From: CAWGOF01 sp963824225
Lineage (GTDB): Bacteria > Acidobacteriota > Polarisedimenticolia > Polarisedimenticolales > Polarisedimenticolaceae
DNA: 64,000 bases
Direction of reading: 5' to 3'
Assembly: GCA_963824225.1 (NCBI GenBank)
Contig: CAWGOF010000003.1
Location: 2,604,001 to 2,668,000, forward strand
Position numbers and translations under genes: made by a program. The first letter of the stretch is position 1. Each line of letters begins with the position of its first letter. The notes under the pieces were generated by a model. It was not told the origin of the DNA and did not search any database. It was given only the letters and a program-made list of their open reading frames with translations. Shown one piece after another: positions 37,084 through 46,414 of this stretch.

Positions 37084-37496
37084 GACTTTCTCCTAGGCGC
37101 GGCAGCGGCATGCTGCGTCGCGTCGCTTTCGGCCGCCGCGGTAACTCGGCTGCCCGACCTGATTTCGTAATAGCTCAGTGCGCGCAGGAACACGTCCCGG
37201 TCCACGGGCAGTCTCGAGTCGTCGAGCATCATCGGGATGCCGACCGAGTCGCCGAGGGCCGAGCTCTTCCAGGGAACGATGACCAGCGCCTTCGGCGCCT
37301 CCTGATTGCCCAGGACCGACATCCCGGAGAGCGTCTTCGGGTCATCGTCCTTCTTCTGGGGGTCTTCCGTCTGTGCCTGCTCCTGCTGGGGTTGGGCCTC
37401 GGCGGCACCGGCGTCGCGCTCGGCCGGAACCACCTCATCGGCCAGCACGACCCCCGTCGCCAGGAGCAGCGGCACGAAGGACCAGTACCGGCTCAT
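37080..37496 (-). CDS. Small secreted protein of the motor operon
   Basis: The 138-residue protein has a signal peptide (WSFVPLLLATGVVLADE), a Gln/Glu/Asp-rich low-complexity stretch (EAQPQQEQAQTEDPQKKDDDP), then a conserved-looking block LSGMSVLGNQEAPKALVIVPW followed by a MMLDDSRLPVDRDVF segment. I recognise this as a companion protein often next to ExbB/TPR operons, without a known function. Its start overlaps the TPR gene stop and its stop overlaps the ExbB start, so translation should be coupled on both sides. It may be a periplasmic scaffold. Confidence 0.75.
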   Translation of the reverse strand: MSRYWSFVPLLLATGVVLADEVVPAERDAGAAEAQPQQEQAQTEDPQKKDDDPKTLSGMSVLGNQEAPKALVIVPWKSSALGDSVGIPMMLDDSRLPVDRDVFLRALSYYEIRSGSRVTAAAESDATQHAAAAPRRKS

Positions 37497-38141
37497 GGGG
37501 TCTCCTTTTGGCTTCCGCGATTGCGCAGGTCGGCGATCCACGCGACGACCTCGGGGTCGTCGGGAGCGATCCGGCTGTACGCGTCGTAATGCTTCAGCGC
37601 GCACGCCATGTCGCCGAGGTACAGCTCGCACAGAATGGCCAGATTCCGGTGCGCGAAATGAAAGTCGGGGAACCGGGCCAGGGCGGCCTCGTAGCTCGCG
37701 CGCGATTCCTTGAACTGACCCTTGCGCCGCTGCACCAGGCCGAGCTCGTTGTGCGCCACGGGGTGCTGCGGGCTCAGCTCGAGCGCCTTGCCGAAGCTGG
37801 CTTCCGCGCGATCGAGGTCGCCGGTGCGCGCGTAGGCGATGCCGAGATCGATGTGCGCCGCGGTCAGCGTCGGGCGCCCGCTCGATCACCTTGACCAGCA
37901 ACGCGATGCCTGCGTCATACCGCTTCTCGGTGAGCATGCGCCCAGCCGCGTCGTAGTCCGAGCGCACGGCGGCGGTGACCTTCGAGCGCTGCATGATCTC
38001 GAACCCGCCGGCGTCCTGCTCGATGTCCACGCGCGGAACCTTCTGTTGCGCGGGCTTGCTCGCCATCGTCGACCCGTGGATGGCCAGGGCCACGAACACG
38101 GCCAACCACGGCAGGCGCCGGGTGTCAATGCGGTTGCGCAT
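37493..38141 (-). CDS. Periplasmic TPR protein (one frameshift)
   Basis: The start at 38141 gives a signal-like N-terminus (LPWLAVFVALAIHGSTMA). A region FEIMQRSKVTAAVRSDYDAA precedes TPR helices: YDAGIALLVKVIERAP, then after a frame change near 37875 AHIDLGIAYARTGDLDRAEASFGKALEL, HNELGLVQRRKGQFKESRASYEAAL and HRNLAILCELYLGD. The end is RNRGSQKETP. The gene overlaps the end of the 1,028-residue TPR gene by 17 bases. Such small TPR lipoprotein-like proteins often act as assembly factors of Tol/Ton-type machines. Confidence 0.8.
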
Positions 38142-41100
38142 GTTCCACCCCTTCGTCGCCGGCGAGCTGCGTCGTCCGGATCGGCTCGCCCGGCGGCGTC
38201 TCGGCGTCGGCCAGGGCCGGGCCATAGATCCGCTGGGAGATCGGCAACACGTACGCATAGCTGTCGAGCGCGCCGATGAAGCCGCTGCTCTGCTCGGTCC
38301 TCGCGTAGCGCTCCGGCATCAGGTCGACGAGCATGCCGAGGCTCTTCTCGGTCCACGCGTTCAACACACCGGCCTGCAACAGCTCCAGGTTCTTGCCGTG
38401 CAGGTCAACCGCCTTCGCCTCGAACGGCGCCGCCTCCTGCTCCAGAGCCCGCGTGTACTCTTCCAGGTCGGCGGGCTCGAGGTCGGCGGGTCGCTCGGAC
38501 TCCCGCAGGGCGCGTCCGAAATCGAAATACGTCTCGGCCATGTAGAACGTCGCCGCCGCCGTCACGTCGGCGATCTCGTACGCCACCAGCTGCTCCATGG
38601 CCGCGATCGTGGCGTCCATGCGCTGCTTCTTCTCCTGCAGGCTGACCTCGAACGGCTGCAGCAGCTTCACCGCCACCGACTGGCGATACAGCTGTTCCGC
38701 GAGGACCAGGGCCGAGCGAGCGGCGAGCGTGCGGGTCCGGGTGGTCCTGTCCGGTCCGGCCTCTCCGTCGATGCGGACGATCTCGGCCAGCTCCTGGTGA
38801 TAGAGCGACTCGTCGTGCGCCGACTTGTGGATCTCGGCGATCTTGAATCGCGTTTCGAGCGCCGGCTCGATCGGCTGCGGAAAATCGGTGACGTACCGCG
38901 TGTACGCTTCGAGCGCGCGATCCGGGGCGCTGGATTTCTCGTACAGGTCGCCGGCGACGAGCAGCGCCTCGCTGCGCAACGCCGGGTCCTCGGATTGCGA
39001 TGCGAGGTGCTCGTACTCCCCGGCGGCGCGCGACAGGTGCCCGCTCTCCCGGTATGCGTAGGCGATCTGCCGCGTGGCCTCGAGATGCAGCTCGTGGTCC
39101 GGATACGCGGTGCGAAACGCCTCGAGCACGCCCGCGGCCGCGGTCCAGTCCTGCAGGCGGATCAGGGCGGCGCCCGCGTCGTACTCGGCAGCGGCCCGGA
39201 TCGTCGACGTTGGCGCGGCCGAGCGAACCCGTAGGAAGTGGTCGGCCGCGGCGCGATAGTCCTGCGCGGCGTTGGCCAGCTCGCCCTGCTTGTAGATCGA
39301 CGCGGCGAGGTTGTCCACGAGCGCGGCACGCGACTCGTCACCCTCCGGGGTGAGCGCCAGCACCTGCGTGTAGCCGTTCTCGGCCCGCGGGTACTGGGCC
39401 AGCTCGAACGAGCCGTGCGCGACGACGACCCACGCCGAGCGCCGGATCGCTGTCTCCGCGGCGGGATAGCCATCGACGACGCGCTGGGCCGCCGTGACGG
39501 CGCCCGGATAATCCTTCATCTCGTACAGGTCGTCGGCGGCCGCTCCCAGGATCGGCGCGGCCTGCTCGTGATCCGGGAAGGTGTCGGCGAAGCGGAGCGA
39601 GCTCGCGACCGTGTCGCGCTTGACCGCGACCTGCTCCGCGCCTGCGACCTTCAGCTGCTCCCGGTAGGCGTAGACTGCGGCGTAGCCCGCGGCCGCCGCC
39701 TGCGGATGCGGCGCGTAGCCGTAGGCCGTACGCTCGTACTGCTTGGCCGCCTCGCCGAAATCCTTGTGCTCGAGGAGCAGGCCCGCGAGCTCGTAGTTGA
39801 TCGGCGGCGAATCGGCGTCGGTCGGGAACGATTCGAGGAACTCGCCGTACCACTGGAGCGCCTCGCGGTAGCTCGCGAGCTTCTCATCCGCTTGCTCCGT
39901 GGCCTGGTATTGCGCGTGATAATGGGTCGCGAGGTCCTTCAGGTTGGTCTTCAGGTACGCCAGGACCTCGGGCGACTCTTCGGGCTTGAAGTGCTGCCAG
40001 TACGCGGCCTGTAGCCCGTAGCTCGACGCGAACTCCCGCTTCGCCTCGAGCACGAGCTTGGGGAACCCGCCGGCGGTGAACGTCTCCACGACGCGCATGC
40101 TGAAACGCGGGGCGGCGCGGTGGAACGGATAGAGCGCGACGAACGCCCGGTACGTCTTGGCCGCGTCGTCGTAGCGCAGCTTGGCCAGGTAGTGCTCGCC
40201 GAGAGCGCCGTACACGCGGTCCTCGTACGAGCGAGTCCCGAACCTCGAGAAGTAGTCGCGGACCGCATCCGGGCCGCCGAGGTTGTTGAAGCTCAAGCTG
40301 ATGACGCGGTACGTGTCGGCGACGCGGCGCTCGTCGTCCTCGGTGTGCGTCTGATCGAAGTCGTAGCCGATCGATACCTTGTAGTCGAGGAGCCCCATGT
40401 AGTGGTGCAGAGCCTCCTCGTAGAGGTCCTGCTTGTACATCGTCCACCCGAGCTTGTAGAGCGCGAGCTCGTAGTACGACGACGCGGCGCCCCGTGTGGT
40501 GATCGCCGAGTACGCGCTCTCGGCGTCGCGGAAGCGTCGGCGCGTGAAGAAGAACTCGCCCCGTCGGAACTGCACCTCATCGTGGTGCTCGGAGCCCGGG
40601 TTCGCGCGGATCAGGCGCTCCATGGTCTCGAGCGCCTCTTCCGTGCGGCCGAGCTCGTCGAGCGCCCGCGCCTTCTGATACAGGACCTTGTCGCTGTCCT
40701 CGTAGCTCGGGTACTCGGTGAGCAGCCGGTCGTACAGGGCGATCGCCTCGAGCGGTCCGGTGGGATCCGTATCCGTACCCGGAGCGAACCCGCTCTCCGC
40801 CGTCGTGCGGAGCTCGAAATCCTCCTCGGTTTCCCACTTGTCGGCGACCACGACCGCCCCGCCGGCTCCGGGCGCGGTGACCGGGTCGGCCACGGCGGCT
40901 CGAGCGGGCTCCGGGGCGGCCATCTCGCGCGGCTTGCCGTCGCCCGTGTGGATGCCGAACTGCTTCTCGATCTGCAGATCCGCGAGACGACGCATCGCCT
41001 CGGGCGTCATCGCCGTCTCCGGCGTCTCCTCGAGGAACCGCCGATAGCTATGCATCGCCTGATCGAGGCCCTGCTCGACCTGCACTTCCTGCACGTCTGG

Positions 41101-41211
41101 GCGCATGTCGCGCAGCTCGGCCAGCGTCCGCACCTTCGCGTTGTCGGGACGCGCGGCGCAGCCGACGGCGAGACCCGTCACGAGCACCATCGGAGCCGGG
41201 AGGCGACGCAT
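38125..41211 (-). CDS. Large TPR lipoprotein of the motor operon
   Basis: The intact protein has 1,028 residues. MRRLPAPMVLVTGLAVGCAARP is a lipoprotein signal with a Cys at the lipobox. After a linker rich in Ala/Pro, TPR-like helix pairs run through most of the length (YEDSDKVLYQKARALDELGRTEEALETMERL; LALYKLGWTMYKQDLYEEALHHY; YDAGAALIRLQDWTAAAGVLEAF), about 15-20 repeats. The protein probably coats the periplasmic face of the outer membrane as a large scaffold, comparable to the TPR partners (AglT/PglI-like) of the Myxococcus gliding complex. Its start overlaps the stop of the preceding TPR gene (TGATG). It is intact although neighbours are broken. Confidence 0.85.
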   Translation of the reverse strand: MRRLPAPMVLVTGLAVGCAARPDNAKVRTLAELRDMRPDVQEVQVEQGLDQAMHSYRRFLEETPETAMTPEAMRRLADLQIEKQFGIHTGDGKPREMAAPEPARAAVADPVTAPGAGGAVVVADKWETEEDFELRTTAESGFAPGTDTDPTGPLEAIALYDRLLTEYPSYEDSDKVLYQKARALDELGRTEEALETMERLIRANPGSEHHDEVQFRRGEFFFTRRRFRDAESAYSAITTRGAASSYYELALYKLGWTMYKQDLYEEALHHYMGLLDYKVSIGYDFDQTHTEDDERRVADTYRVISLSFNNLGGPDAVRDYFSRFGTRSYEDRVYGALGEHYLAKLRYDDAAKTYRAFVALYPFHRAAPRFSMRVVETFTAGGFPKLVLEAKREFASSYGLQAAYWQHFKPEESPEVLAYLKTNLKDLATHYHAQYQATEQADEKLASYREALQWYGEFLESFPTDADSPPINYELAGLLLEHKDFGEAAKQYERTAYGYAPHPQAAAAGYAAVYAYREQLKVAGAEQVAVKRDTVASSLRFADTFPDHEQAAPILGAAADDLYEMKDYPGAVTAAQRVVDGYPAAETAIRRSAWVVVAHGSFELAQYPRAENGYTQVLALTPEGDESRAALVDNLAASIYKQGELANAAQDYRAAADHFLRVRSAAPTSTIRAAAEYDAGAALIRLQDWTAAAGVLEAFRTAYPDHELHLEATRQIAYAYRESGHLSRAAGEYEHLASQSEDPALRSEALLVAGDLYEKSSAPDRALEAYTRYVTDFPQPIEPALETRFKIAEIHKSAHDESLYHQELAEIVRIDGEAGPDRTTRTRTLAARSALVLAEQLYRQSVAVKLLQPFEVSLQEKKQRMDATIAAMEQLVAYEIADVTAAATFYMAETYFDFGRALRESERPADLEPADLEEYTRALEQEAAPFEAKAVDLHGKNLELLQAGVLNAWTEKSLGMLVDLMPERYARTEQSSGFIGALDSYAYVLPISQRIYGPALADAETPPGEPIRTTQLAGDEGVEHAQPH

Positions 41212-43094
41212 CAGCGTTCCTCCAGGCCGGACTGGACGCGCGCGGCCCGATCGTAGCTGTCGGCGACGGCGAAGCGCGCCTGGGTCTGCTGAGCCACCAT
41301 GCGCTCACGCCGAGCCTCGAGCTGGTTGATGGCGACCGTCTCGATCATGTGTCCCTGGCGGGCCATCAGGAGGTCGACGCGCTCGGCCGCCTCGCGGACG
41401 AGCTGACGGAGCCGCTCGATCTGGACGTCGTAGCCGACGTAGCTGTGCGTCGCCGCCTGGCGGGTCCGGACGAACGCGTCGTACTGCTGCGTGAGTGCGG
41501 CGACGTCCGTGTTCAGCTCGTTCAGGTGCACGTGCGCCGCGGTCAGCCGCTCGTGGTACTCGGTCTCGAGGTGCCACGTGAGCGTGCCGCGCAGGCGGGC
41601 CGCGCGTTGCCGAAGCGCGAGCTCTGCCGGATGATCCGAGTCGCCGAGCTGCTCTTCGATGCGCGCAAGCTGCTGGCCCACGGTCTGCTCGTCCGCCGTC
41701 GCCAGATACTCCGGCCGCGGGGCGGTCAGCATCGCGTGCAGCCGATGCCCCAGGTGCTTGCGCTGCTCGAGGCGCAGCCGGATCAGCGAGTCCAGCTCGC
41801 GGAACTGGGCATCGACCTCCGGCAGCAGCGGCTCGTAGTTCTCCCCGCGCCGTCGGATGATGTCGTCGAAAGCGGCGAGGCCGATCTGCCAGGCGCTGAG
41901 CTTCGACCGCAGGTCCTCGAGGTCGAGGTAGTTCTGTAGCGCGGTCTGGAAATCGTGCGAGGCCATCAATTCCATCAGGTAGTACGTCTCGGGGGCATCG
42001 GGCAGGCTGCGCAGCCGGATGACCCAGTCACCGTCCTGCCGGGACTCCTCGCGGATCAGCGCCGCGAGAAACCGCCCTGCGGTGATGCTCTCGATCGATG
42101 CGTCGACTCGGTCGATCTGGCCGCTGAACAGCTCGAGCGCGCGCCCGTACCCGAGCGCCGCGCGGCCATGGACGTTCAGGCTGGCGTACGCATGCGGCGC
42201 GGCGAGCATCGCTTCCTGGACCGCGACGTCGGTCGGCTCACGCTCGACGAGGATGTTCCACGGAACGAGCGCACGGTCGAATCGCTCGGCCGTGGCCTCG
42301 GACCAGCCAGCCCGCAGCAAAGCCTGATTCGAGAACGGCCCGTCGAGGCGAACGCGATCGAGGGACTGTGTGGCGCGCTCGAACTCTCCCGATTCGAACA
42401 GAATGGAGCCGAGCACCAGGTTGGACTTGTCGCGGATCGCGAGACCGGCGGGATCGCTGGCCGGCAGCTGACCGGCCTGGCTCAGCTGCTCGATCGCGGC
42501 CTCTTGGCGGCCGTCCTGCAACAGCGCGATGCCGAGGTTGTAGGCCACGAACCCGGCCATGCTCTCATCGCTCCGCAGCGGCTCGAGCACCTGGACGGCA
42601 TCGGCCGGCCGGCCGGTGGCCATGTAGATGTTGGCCCGCAGGAACTCGACGTCGTCCCGGATCGCCTCGGGCACCGGACCCTCGATCCGCCCGAGCGCGT
42701 GCAGTGCCTCGTCGAGCTGACCCTTCTGGAAATGAATTCGCGCGAGCCGGAACGCGGCTTCGTTGCGAACGGCTGGATCGACGGCGCCTTCGAGCACCGC
42801 CTTGATGGCCCGCCCGGCGCGGTGGTGCATGCGGTAGTTGAGCTCGAAGTCGCCGACCGAGAACTCGGCGTCGTTGACGTAGTACTGCAGCGTGTCGAGC
42901 ACGGGCTCGTCGAGACCGCGGTGCTGGGCCAGCTCGGTGTCGAGCCGCTCCAGCGCATCGAAGAACTGTCCCTGGTAGGCGTGATACAGCGCCTCGCCGA
43001 AAAACGGGTCCTTCCACTCGGCGCCCACGACCGGCTGAGCCGCGAGTCCCGCGGCCAGGCCGAGTCCGAGCAGCGGCTGGGGCGCTCGGAACAT
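41211..43094 (-). CDS. TPR protein with C-terminal coiled coil
   Basis: The intact protein has 627 residues. A signal peptide (LLGLGLAAGLAAQPVVGA) is followed by TPR repeats (FRLARIHFQKGQLDEALHAL, FVAYNLGIALLQDGRQEAAIEQL, LVLGSILFESGEFERATQSL). From ~430 on, charged helices (LRLEQRKHLGHRLHAML, then LRQRAARLRGTLTWHLETEYHERL and VQIERLRQLVREAAERVD) suggest a long coiled coil. It starts 3 bases after the preceding gene and its stop overlaps the start of the 1,028-residue TPR gene. It is likely a periplasmic structural component; no enzyme motif is seen. Confidence 0.85.
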   Translation of the reverse strand: MFRAPQPLLGLGLAAGLAAQPVVGAEWKDPFFGEALYHAYQGQFFDALERLDTELAQHRGLDEPVLDTLQYYVNDAEFSVGDFELNYRMHHRAGRAIKAVLEGAVDPAVRNEAAFRLARIHFQKGQLDEALHALGRIEGPVPEAIRDDVEFLRANIYMATGRPADAVQVLEPLRSDESMAGFVAYNLGIALLQDGRQEAAIEQLSQAGQLPASDPAGLAIRDKSNLVLGSILFESGEFERATQSLDRVRLDGPFSNQALLRAGWSEATAERFDRALVPWNILVEREPTDVAVQEAMLAAPHAYASLNVHGRAALGYGRALELFSGQIDRVDASIESITAGRFLAALIREESRQDGDWVIRLRSLPDAPETYYLMELMASHDFQTALQNYLDLEDLRSKLSAWQIGLAAFDDIIRRRGENYEPLLPEVDAQFRELDSLIRLRLEQRKHLGHRLHAMLTAPRPEYLATADEQTVGQQLARIEEQLGDSDHPAELALRQRAARLRGTLTWHLETEYHERLTAAHVHLNELNTDVAALTQQYDAFVRTRQAATHSYVGYDVQIERLRQLVREAAERVDLLMARQGHMIETVAINQLEARRERMVAQQTQARFAVADSYDRAARVQSGLEER

Positions 43095-43097
43095 CGA

Positions 43098-43640
43098 TCA
43101 CCATTCCCCGAGCGTGATCGGCGTGCCGCCGGAAGTCGATCCGGCGAGCGTCAGTCCCACGAGCTTGGGCTTCACTTCCTTGCGGAAGGCAAAGCTCTCG
43201 GTGCGGCTGAAATCGGCGCCGCCCTCGAGCTTGCCGTCGACGAGGACCTCGAGCTTGTGCTCCCCGGTCGCCACGTTGCCGACGTAGACCCGTTGCACGC
43301 CGCCCTTGCGCAGGGCCTCGAGCTCCTTGGCGCTGTAGATGTAATGCGCGACGAGCTGGCCATCGATCTGGAGCCGCACGGCGTCGAGGCGCATCGTGTC
43401 GCCCTTGGCTAGCTCGACGAACACCGCGACCTGCGTCCCCGAGGGAAACAGCAGCTTCTCCTCGAGCTGACTCAGCTCCTGCGCAATGCGCAGGACGTCG
43501 GACTTGATCTCCTGGACCTCTTCGTCGAGGCCCCGCATCTGCTGCTGGTCGTTTTGCTCGGCCCAGCCAGGGGCACCGCCCACTCCGAGCAGGAAGGCCA
43601 GCGAGACGAGCGTGTTCGCGATCCGGTTGCGTCGGGCCAT
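43098..43640 (-). CDS. Secreted first-gene protein of the motor operon
   Basis: An ATG at 43640 with GGGGA just upstream is preferred over the in-frame start at 43661, giving ~180 residues. A signal peptide (RIANTLVSLAFLLGVGGAPGWA) leads to a short coiled coil (LDEEVQEIKSDVLRIAQELSQLEEKL). Next comes a beta-rich domain with LDAVRLQIDGQLVAHYIYSAKEL and VGNVATGEHKLEVLVDGKLE. I know this protein type only as an uncharacterised companion of ExbB/TPR operons. It heads the ~20.7-kb array, and a stem-loop lies 32 bases upstream of its start. Confidence 0.75.
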   Translation of the reverse strand: MARRNRIANTLVSLAFLLGVGGAPGWAEQNDQQQMRGLDEEVQEIKSDVLRIAQELSQLEEKLLFPSGTQVAVFVELAKGDTMRLDAVRLQIDGQLVAHYIYSAKELEALRKGGVQRVYVGNVATGEHKLEVLVDGKLEGGADFSRTESFAFRKEVKPKLVGLTLAGSTSGGTPITLGEW

Positions 43641-43671
43641 GGTGTTCCCCGTTTCCCTCACTCCTCAGACC

Positions 43672-43699
43672 CCGAGCGGGCAAAGCAAACCCGTCTCGG
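43672..43699 (-). promoter_or_regulatory. Stem-loop in the leader of the motor operon
   Basis: On the minus strand CCGAG-A-CGGG pairs with CCCG-CTCGG around a TTTGCTTTG loop: 9 bp with one bulged base. It lies 32 bases upstream of the first ATG of the 20.7-kb array, in the 298-base divergent region that also holds a run of nine Cs (43717-43725). It is not followed by a U-run, so a regulatory or RNA-stability role is more likely than termination. Confidence 0.4.
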
Positions 43700-43938
43700 C
43701 CGACCGGGATGTGTGTCCCCCCCCCACAGCGGCAACCACGAGCGTGCAATCGCCCTGCCACGAACCGAAGGCCGAAGATCGAGAAACCGGGTCGTTCCGA
43801 TGACGATTCCGGCCATCGGAGCCCACGATTTCGTACTCGCGCAGGCGCGACGAGAGGCCTCGCAAGCCGGCAGCGAGAACGGGGCTCAGGGTTTGATTAC
43901 GACGGGTCCGTGCATACTACGCGGTCGGAGAAACGCCC

Positions 43939-44493
43939 ATGATGCACCGCTCGTCCTTCACGATCGTCGCCGGGATCCTGGTCGTGGCCGCGGCGGCGAC
44001 CGCGGCAGACTGGATCTGGTACACCTTCGGCGTGCGGCACAGCGTGACCGCGGGCCTGATCCATGGAGCGCTCCTGCTCACGGTCGTGGGCGGGGCGCTC
44101 GGCGCGGCGGCCGGGCAAATGCTGCGTGGGCTGCCGATCGGCACGCTCGCCGGCGTCGCCGGAGCGCTCGCGTACTACGCGTTCGCGTCGATCGGCGGGG
44201 GTGCGTACGGCCCGGCGATCCCCGCGGCGTGGGTCGTGATGTGGCTCGTGCTCGCGATGCTCGAGGGTCGCTGGCTCCGTGCTCCCATGCGCCGGAGCTG
44301 GCCGTCCGTAGCCGTCCGGGGTCTGCTCGCGGCGACGATCAGCGGTATCGCGTTCTACCTGGTGCTCGGCACTCTGTGGGGTGCGCCGCCCGAGGGCGGG
44401 CGCAGCTACGCGTTCCAGCTCGCGGCGTGGGCGTTCGCCTGGGCGCCGGGCCTGCTCGCCCTGTCCCTGTCTCGCGTCCCTCCCAGCCGGTGA
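43939..44493 (+). CDS. Polytopic membrane protein of unknown function
   Basis: The 184-residue protein has five or six predicted membrane helices, among them SFTIVAGILVVAAAATAADW, LIHGALLLTVVGGALGAAAG, IGTLAGVAGALAYYAFASIG and AWVVMWLVLAMLEG. No charged catalytic pair or transport motif stands out. It is transcribed away from the surface-machine operon. A possible promoter is TTGATT (43893-43898) with TACTAC 16 bases on. I do not recognise a family. Confidence 0.65.
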   Translation: MMHRSSFTIVAGILVVAAAATAADWIWYTFGVRHSVTAGLIHGALLLTVVGGALGAAAGQMLRGLPIGTLAGVAGALAYYAFASIGGGAYGPAIPAAWVVMWLVLAMLEGRWLRAPMRRSWPSVAVRGLLAATISGIAFYLVLGTLWGAPPEGGRSYAFQLAAWAFAWAPGLLALSLSRVPPSR

Positions 44494-44576
44494 GCCGCCT
44501 CTATCATCCTGGTGAGGCAGTACGATCTCCTGTGCGCAGTACCATGAAGCGTCGCCCGCGCAAATAGGGGTTCTCG

Positions 44577-44960
44577 ATGCAGTACCTGCACACGATGATC
44601 CGCGTTACCGACCTCGAGCGGTCGAAGCGTTTCTACTTGGAGGGGCTCGGCTTCACGCTCGAGAGCGAGCGGCGGTTCGAGGACGGGCGATTCACTCTCG
44701 TGTTTCTGCGTGCGCCGGGCGATCGCGAGGCCGGTCCGATGCTCGAGCTGACGCACAACTGGGACACCGACCGCTACGAGCGCGGCGACGCCTACGGTCA
44801 CGTGGCCTACCGTGTCAGCTCGATCGCCGACGTCCAGGCTCGCCTGCAGAGGGCGGGGTACGACCTGAGCTGGGGACCGGGCAAGACGCCCGACGGCAAG
44901 CGCGCGATGGCGTTCGTCGACGATCCTGACGGCTACGAGATCGAGCTGCTGGAGAGGTAG
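44577..44960 (+). CDS. gloA: Lactoylglutathione lyase (glyoxalase I)
   Basis: The 127-residue single-domain vicinal-oxygen-chelate protein has the usual GloA length and order: LHTMIRVTDLERSKRFY at the start, MLELTHNW in the middle, GHVAYRV, and DPDGYEIELLER at the end. The expected metal ligands are His5, Glu in LELTHNW, His in GHVAY and Glu in EIELL, all present. It converts the methylglyoxal-glutathione hemithioacetal to S-lactoylglutathione. Start ATG is preceded by AGGGG. It is a single gene, convergent with the PLP decarboxylase across a strong hairpin. Confidence 0.93.
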   Translation: MQYLHTMIRVTDLERSKRFYLEGLGFTLESERRFEDGRFTLVFLRAPGDREAGPMLELTHNWDTDRYERGDAYGHVAYRVSSIADVQARLQRAGYDLSWGPGKTPDGKRAMAFVDDPDGYEIELLER

Positions 44961-44986
44961 GGGGTCAGCCCCCGCGACCTGACCCC
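44961..44986. terminator. Bidirectional hairpin between gloA and the PLP decarboxylase
   Basis: GGGGTCA (44961-44967) pairs with TGACCCC (44980-44986). It starts right after the gloA stop and ends just before the decarboxylase stop. It probably terminates both convergent transcripts, and it also looks like the GGGGTCAG-type REP palindromes. Confidence 0.5.
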
Positions 44987-44989
44987 GCT

Positions 44990-46404
44990 CTACGCGATCC
45001 GCTGAGCGAGCACGGCTGCCTCCTCCCGGATCGCGGTCACCGCGTCGTCGATGCGATCCCGGTGCGTCCGGAAGCTCAGCACGCAGATCCGCAGCACGTA
45101 GCGACCGCCCATCATCGTGCTCGACAGGAACACGCGGCGGCGCGCGTTGACGCGCCGCTGCAGCTCGGCGCCGAGCCGATCCGCGTCCGCGACGTCGTCG
45201 GCCCGCCAGCGGAACGCGACGACCGAGAGCTGCGGCTCGTCGAGCATCTCAAGATGCGGGTCCGTGCGCAGCTCCTCGTACGCCGAGCGTGCGAGCGCGA
45301 GCTTTTCCGCGAGCTGCTCGCGGAACGCGCCGAGGCCGTGGAGCACGATCGGCATCCACAGCCGCAAGCCGCGGAAGTCGCGCGACAGCTCGGGCGAGAT
45401 GTCGGTCGCGTTCACGCGCCCGGAGCCGGCGGCGACGTCCTGCAGATAGTGCGCGCTACCGGCGTGCGCGGCGCGGAGCGTCTGGGGCTCGCGCACGAGC
45501 ACGCAGCCCGTGCCATAGGGCAGGAACAGGCCCTTGTGCGGATCGAGCGTGATCGAATCGCACAGCTCGAGCCCGGGCATCAAGCGCTCGCCACCGGGCG
45601 CCAGACGAAAGAAGCCGCCGTATGCCGCATCGGCGTGGACCCACAGGTCATAGCGCCGCGCGATGTCGAGGATCGGTGGGAGCGGATCGATCGCTCCGGT
45701 GTTCGTCGTCCCCACGCTCGGCACCACGAGGAACGGCCGAAGCCCGCAGCTGAGGTCGTCCTCGATCGCCGCTTCGAGCGCGCGGGGATCGAGACGAAAG
45801 CGCTCGTCGACGGCGACGTGCCGGACCGAGCGCTCGGGGAACCCGGCGATCCGCGCGGCCTTGCTCACCGACGCGTGGCACTCCTCGGAGACGTAGAGGA
45901 CGCCGTCGAGGAAGCTCTCGGGGAGCTTGGCCACGCGCGCGGTCACGACCGCGATCAGGTTCGAGAGCGACCCCCCGGTCGTCAGCACGCCACCCGCGCT
46001 CGCCGGATACCCCATCATCTGCGCGAGCCAGTCGACGGCGAGCGACTCGATGCGCGCGAGCACGGGAGCCGCGGTGTTCACGCCGACGTAGCGGTTGACC
46101 GAGCAAGCGATGAAGTCGGCCAGCGCGGCAGAGAGAATCCCGCCGCCGGGGATGAACGCGAGGTACCCCGGTCCCGCGGTGTTGAACGACTTCGCGACCC
46201 GAGGATCTCGTCGATCGGCGCCCCGGCTTCGGGCGCGGGACCGGCGAACGTCTCGGCGAGCGCGTCCGCTCCGTCGAGATCGAAGGACGGCTGCGCCGGA
46301 AGCGAGGTCACATGCTCGCAGATGAACTCGGTGCAGCGGTCGATCCACTCGCGCAGCTCCAGGGGCGGCGGCTCGAGCGGCCAGGATTCACCAGCGTCGT
46401 GCAT
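44990..46404 (-). CDS. PLP-dependent aromatic-L-amino-acid decarboxylase family protein (one frameshift)
   Basis: Start 46404 (MHDAGESWPLEPPPLELREWIDR) reads to EAGAPIDEIL. A one-base loss near 46200 then moves the frame to RVAKSFNTAGPGYLAFIPGGG, and the rest is continuous to 44990, ~470 residues. Group II decarboxylase features are clear: GVLTTGGSLSNL (PLP phosphate loop), EECHASVSKAARIAG (His stacking on PLP), VHADAAYGGF (Asp) and the Schiff-base lysine in LDPHKGLFLPYG. It removes the carboxyl from an aromatic or related amino acid; substrate not decidable. A -10-like TAGAAT lies 10 bases before the ATG, again suggesting a leaderless mRNA. Confidence 0.9.
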
Positions 46405-46414
46405 CGGGGGATCG

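Noticed and set aside
43717..43725. Run of nine Cs as a phase-variation tract
   Set aside because: It lies in the intergenic region 77 bases from the nearest start and not between clear promoter boxes. In a sequence with many indels its length is not reliable.
44544..44567. Micro-ORF MKRRPRK just before gloA
   Set aside because: Seven codons, no ribosome-binding site that I can see, and no evidence of conservation. It could be a leader peptide but cannot be supported.
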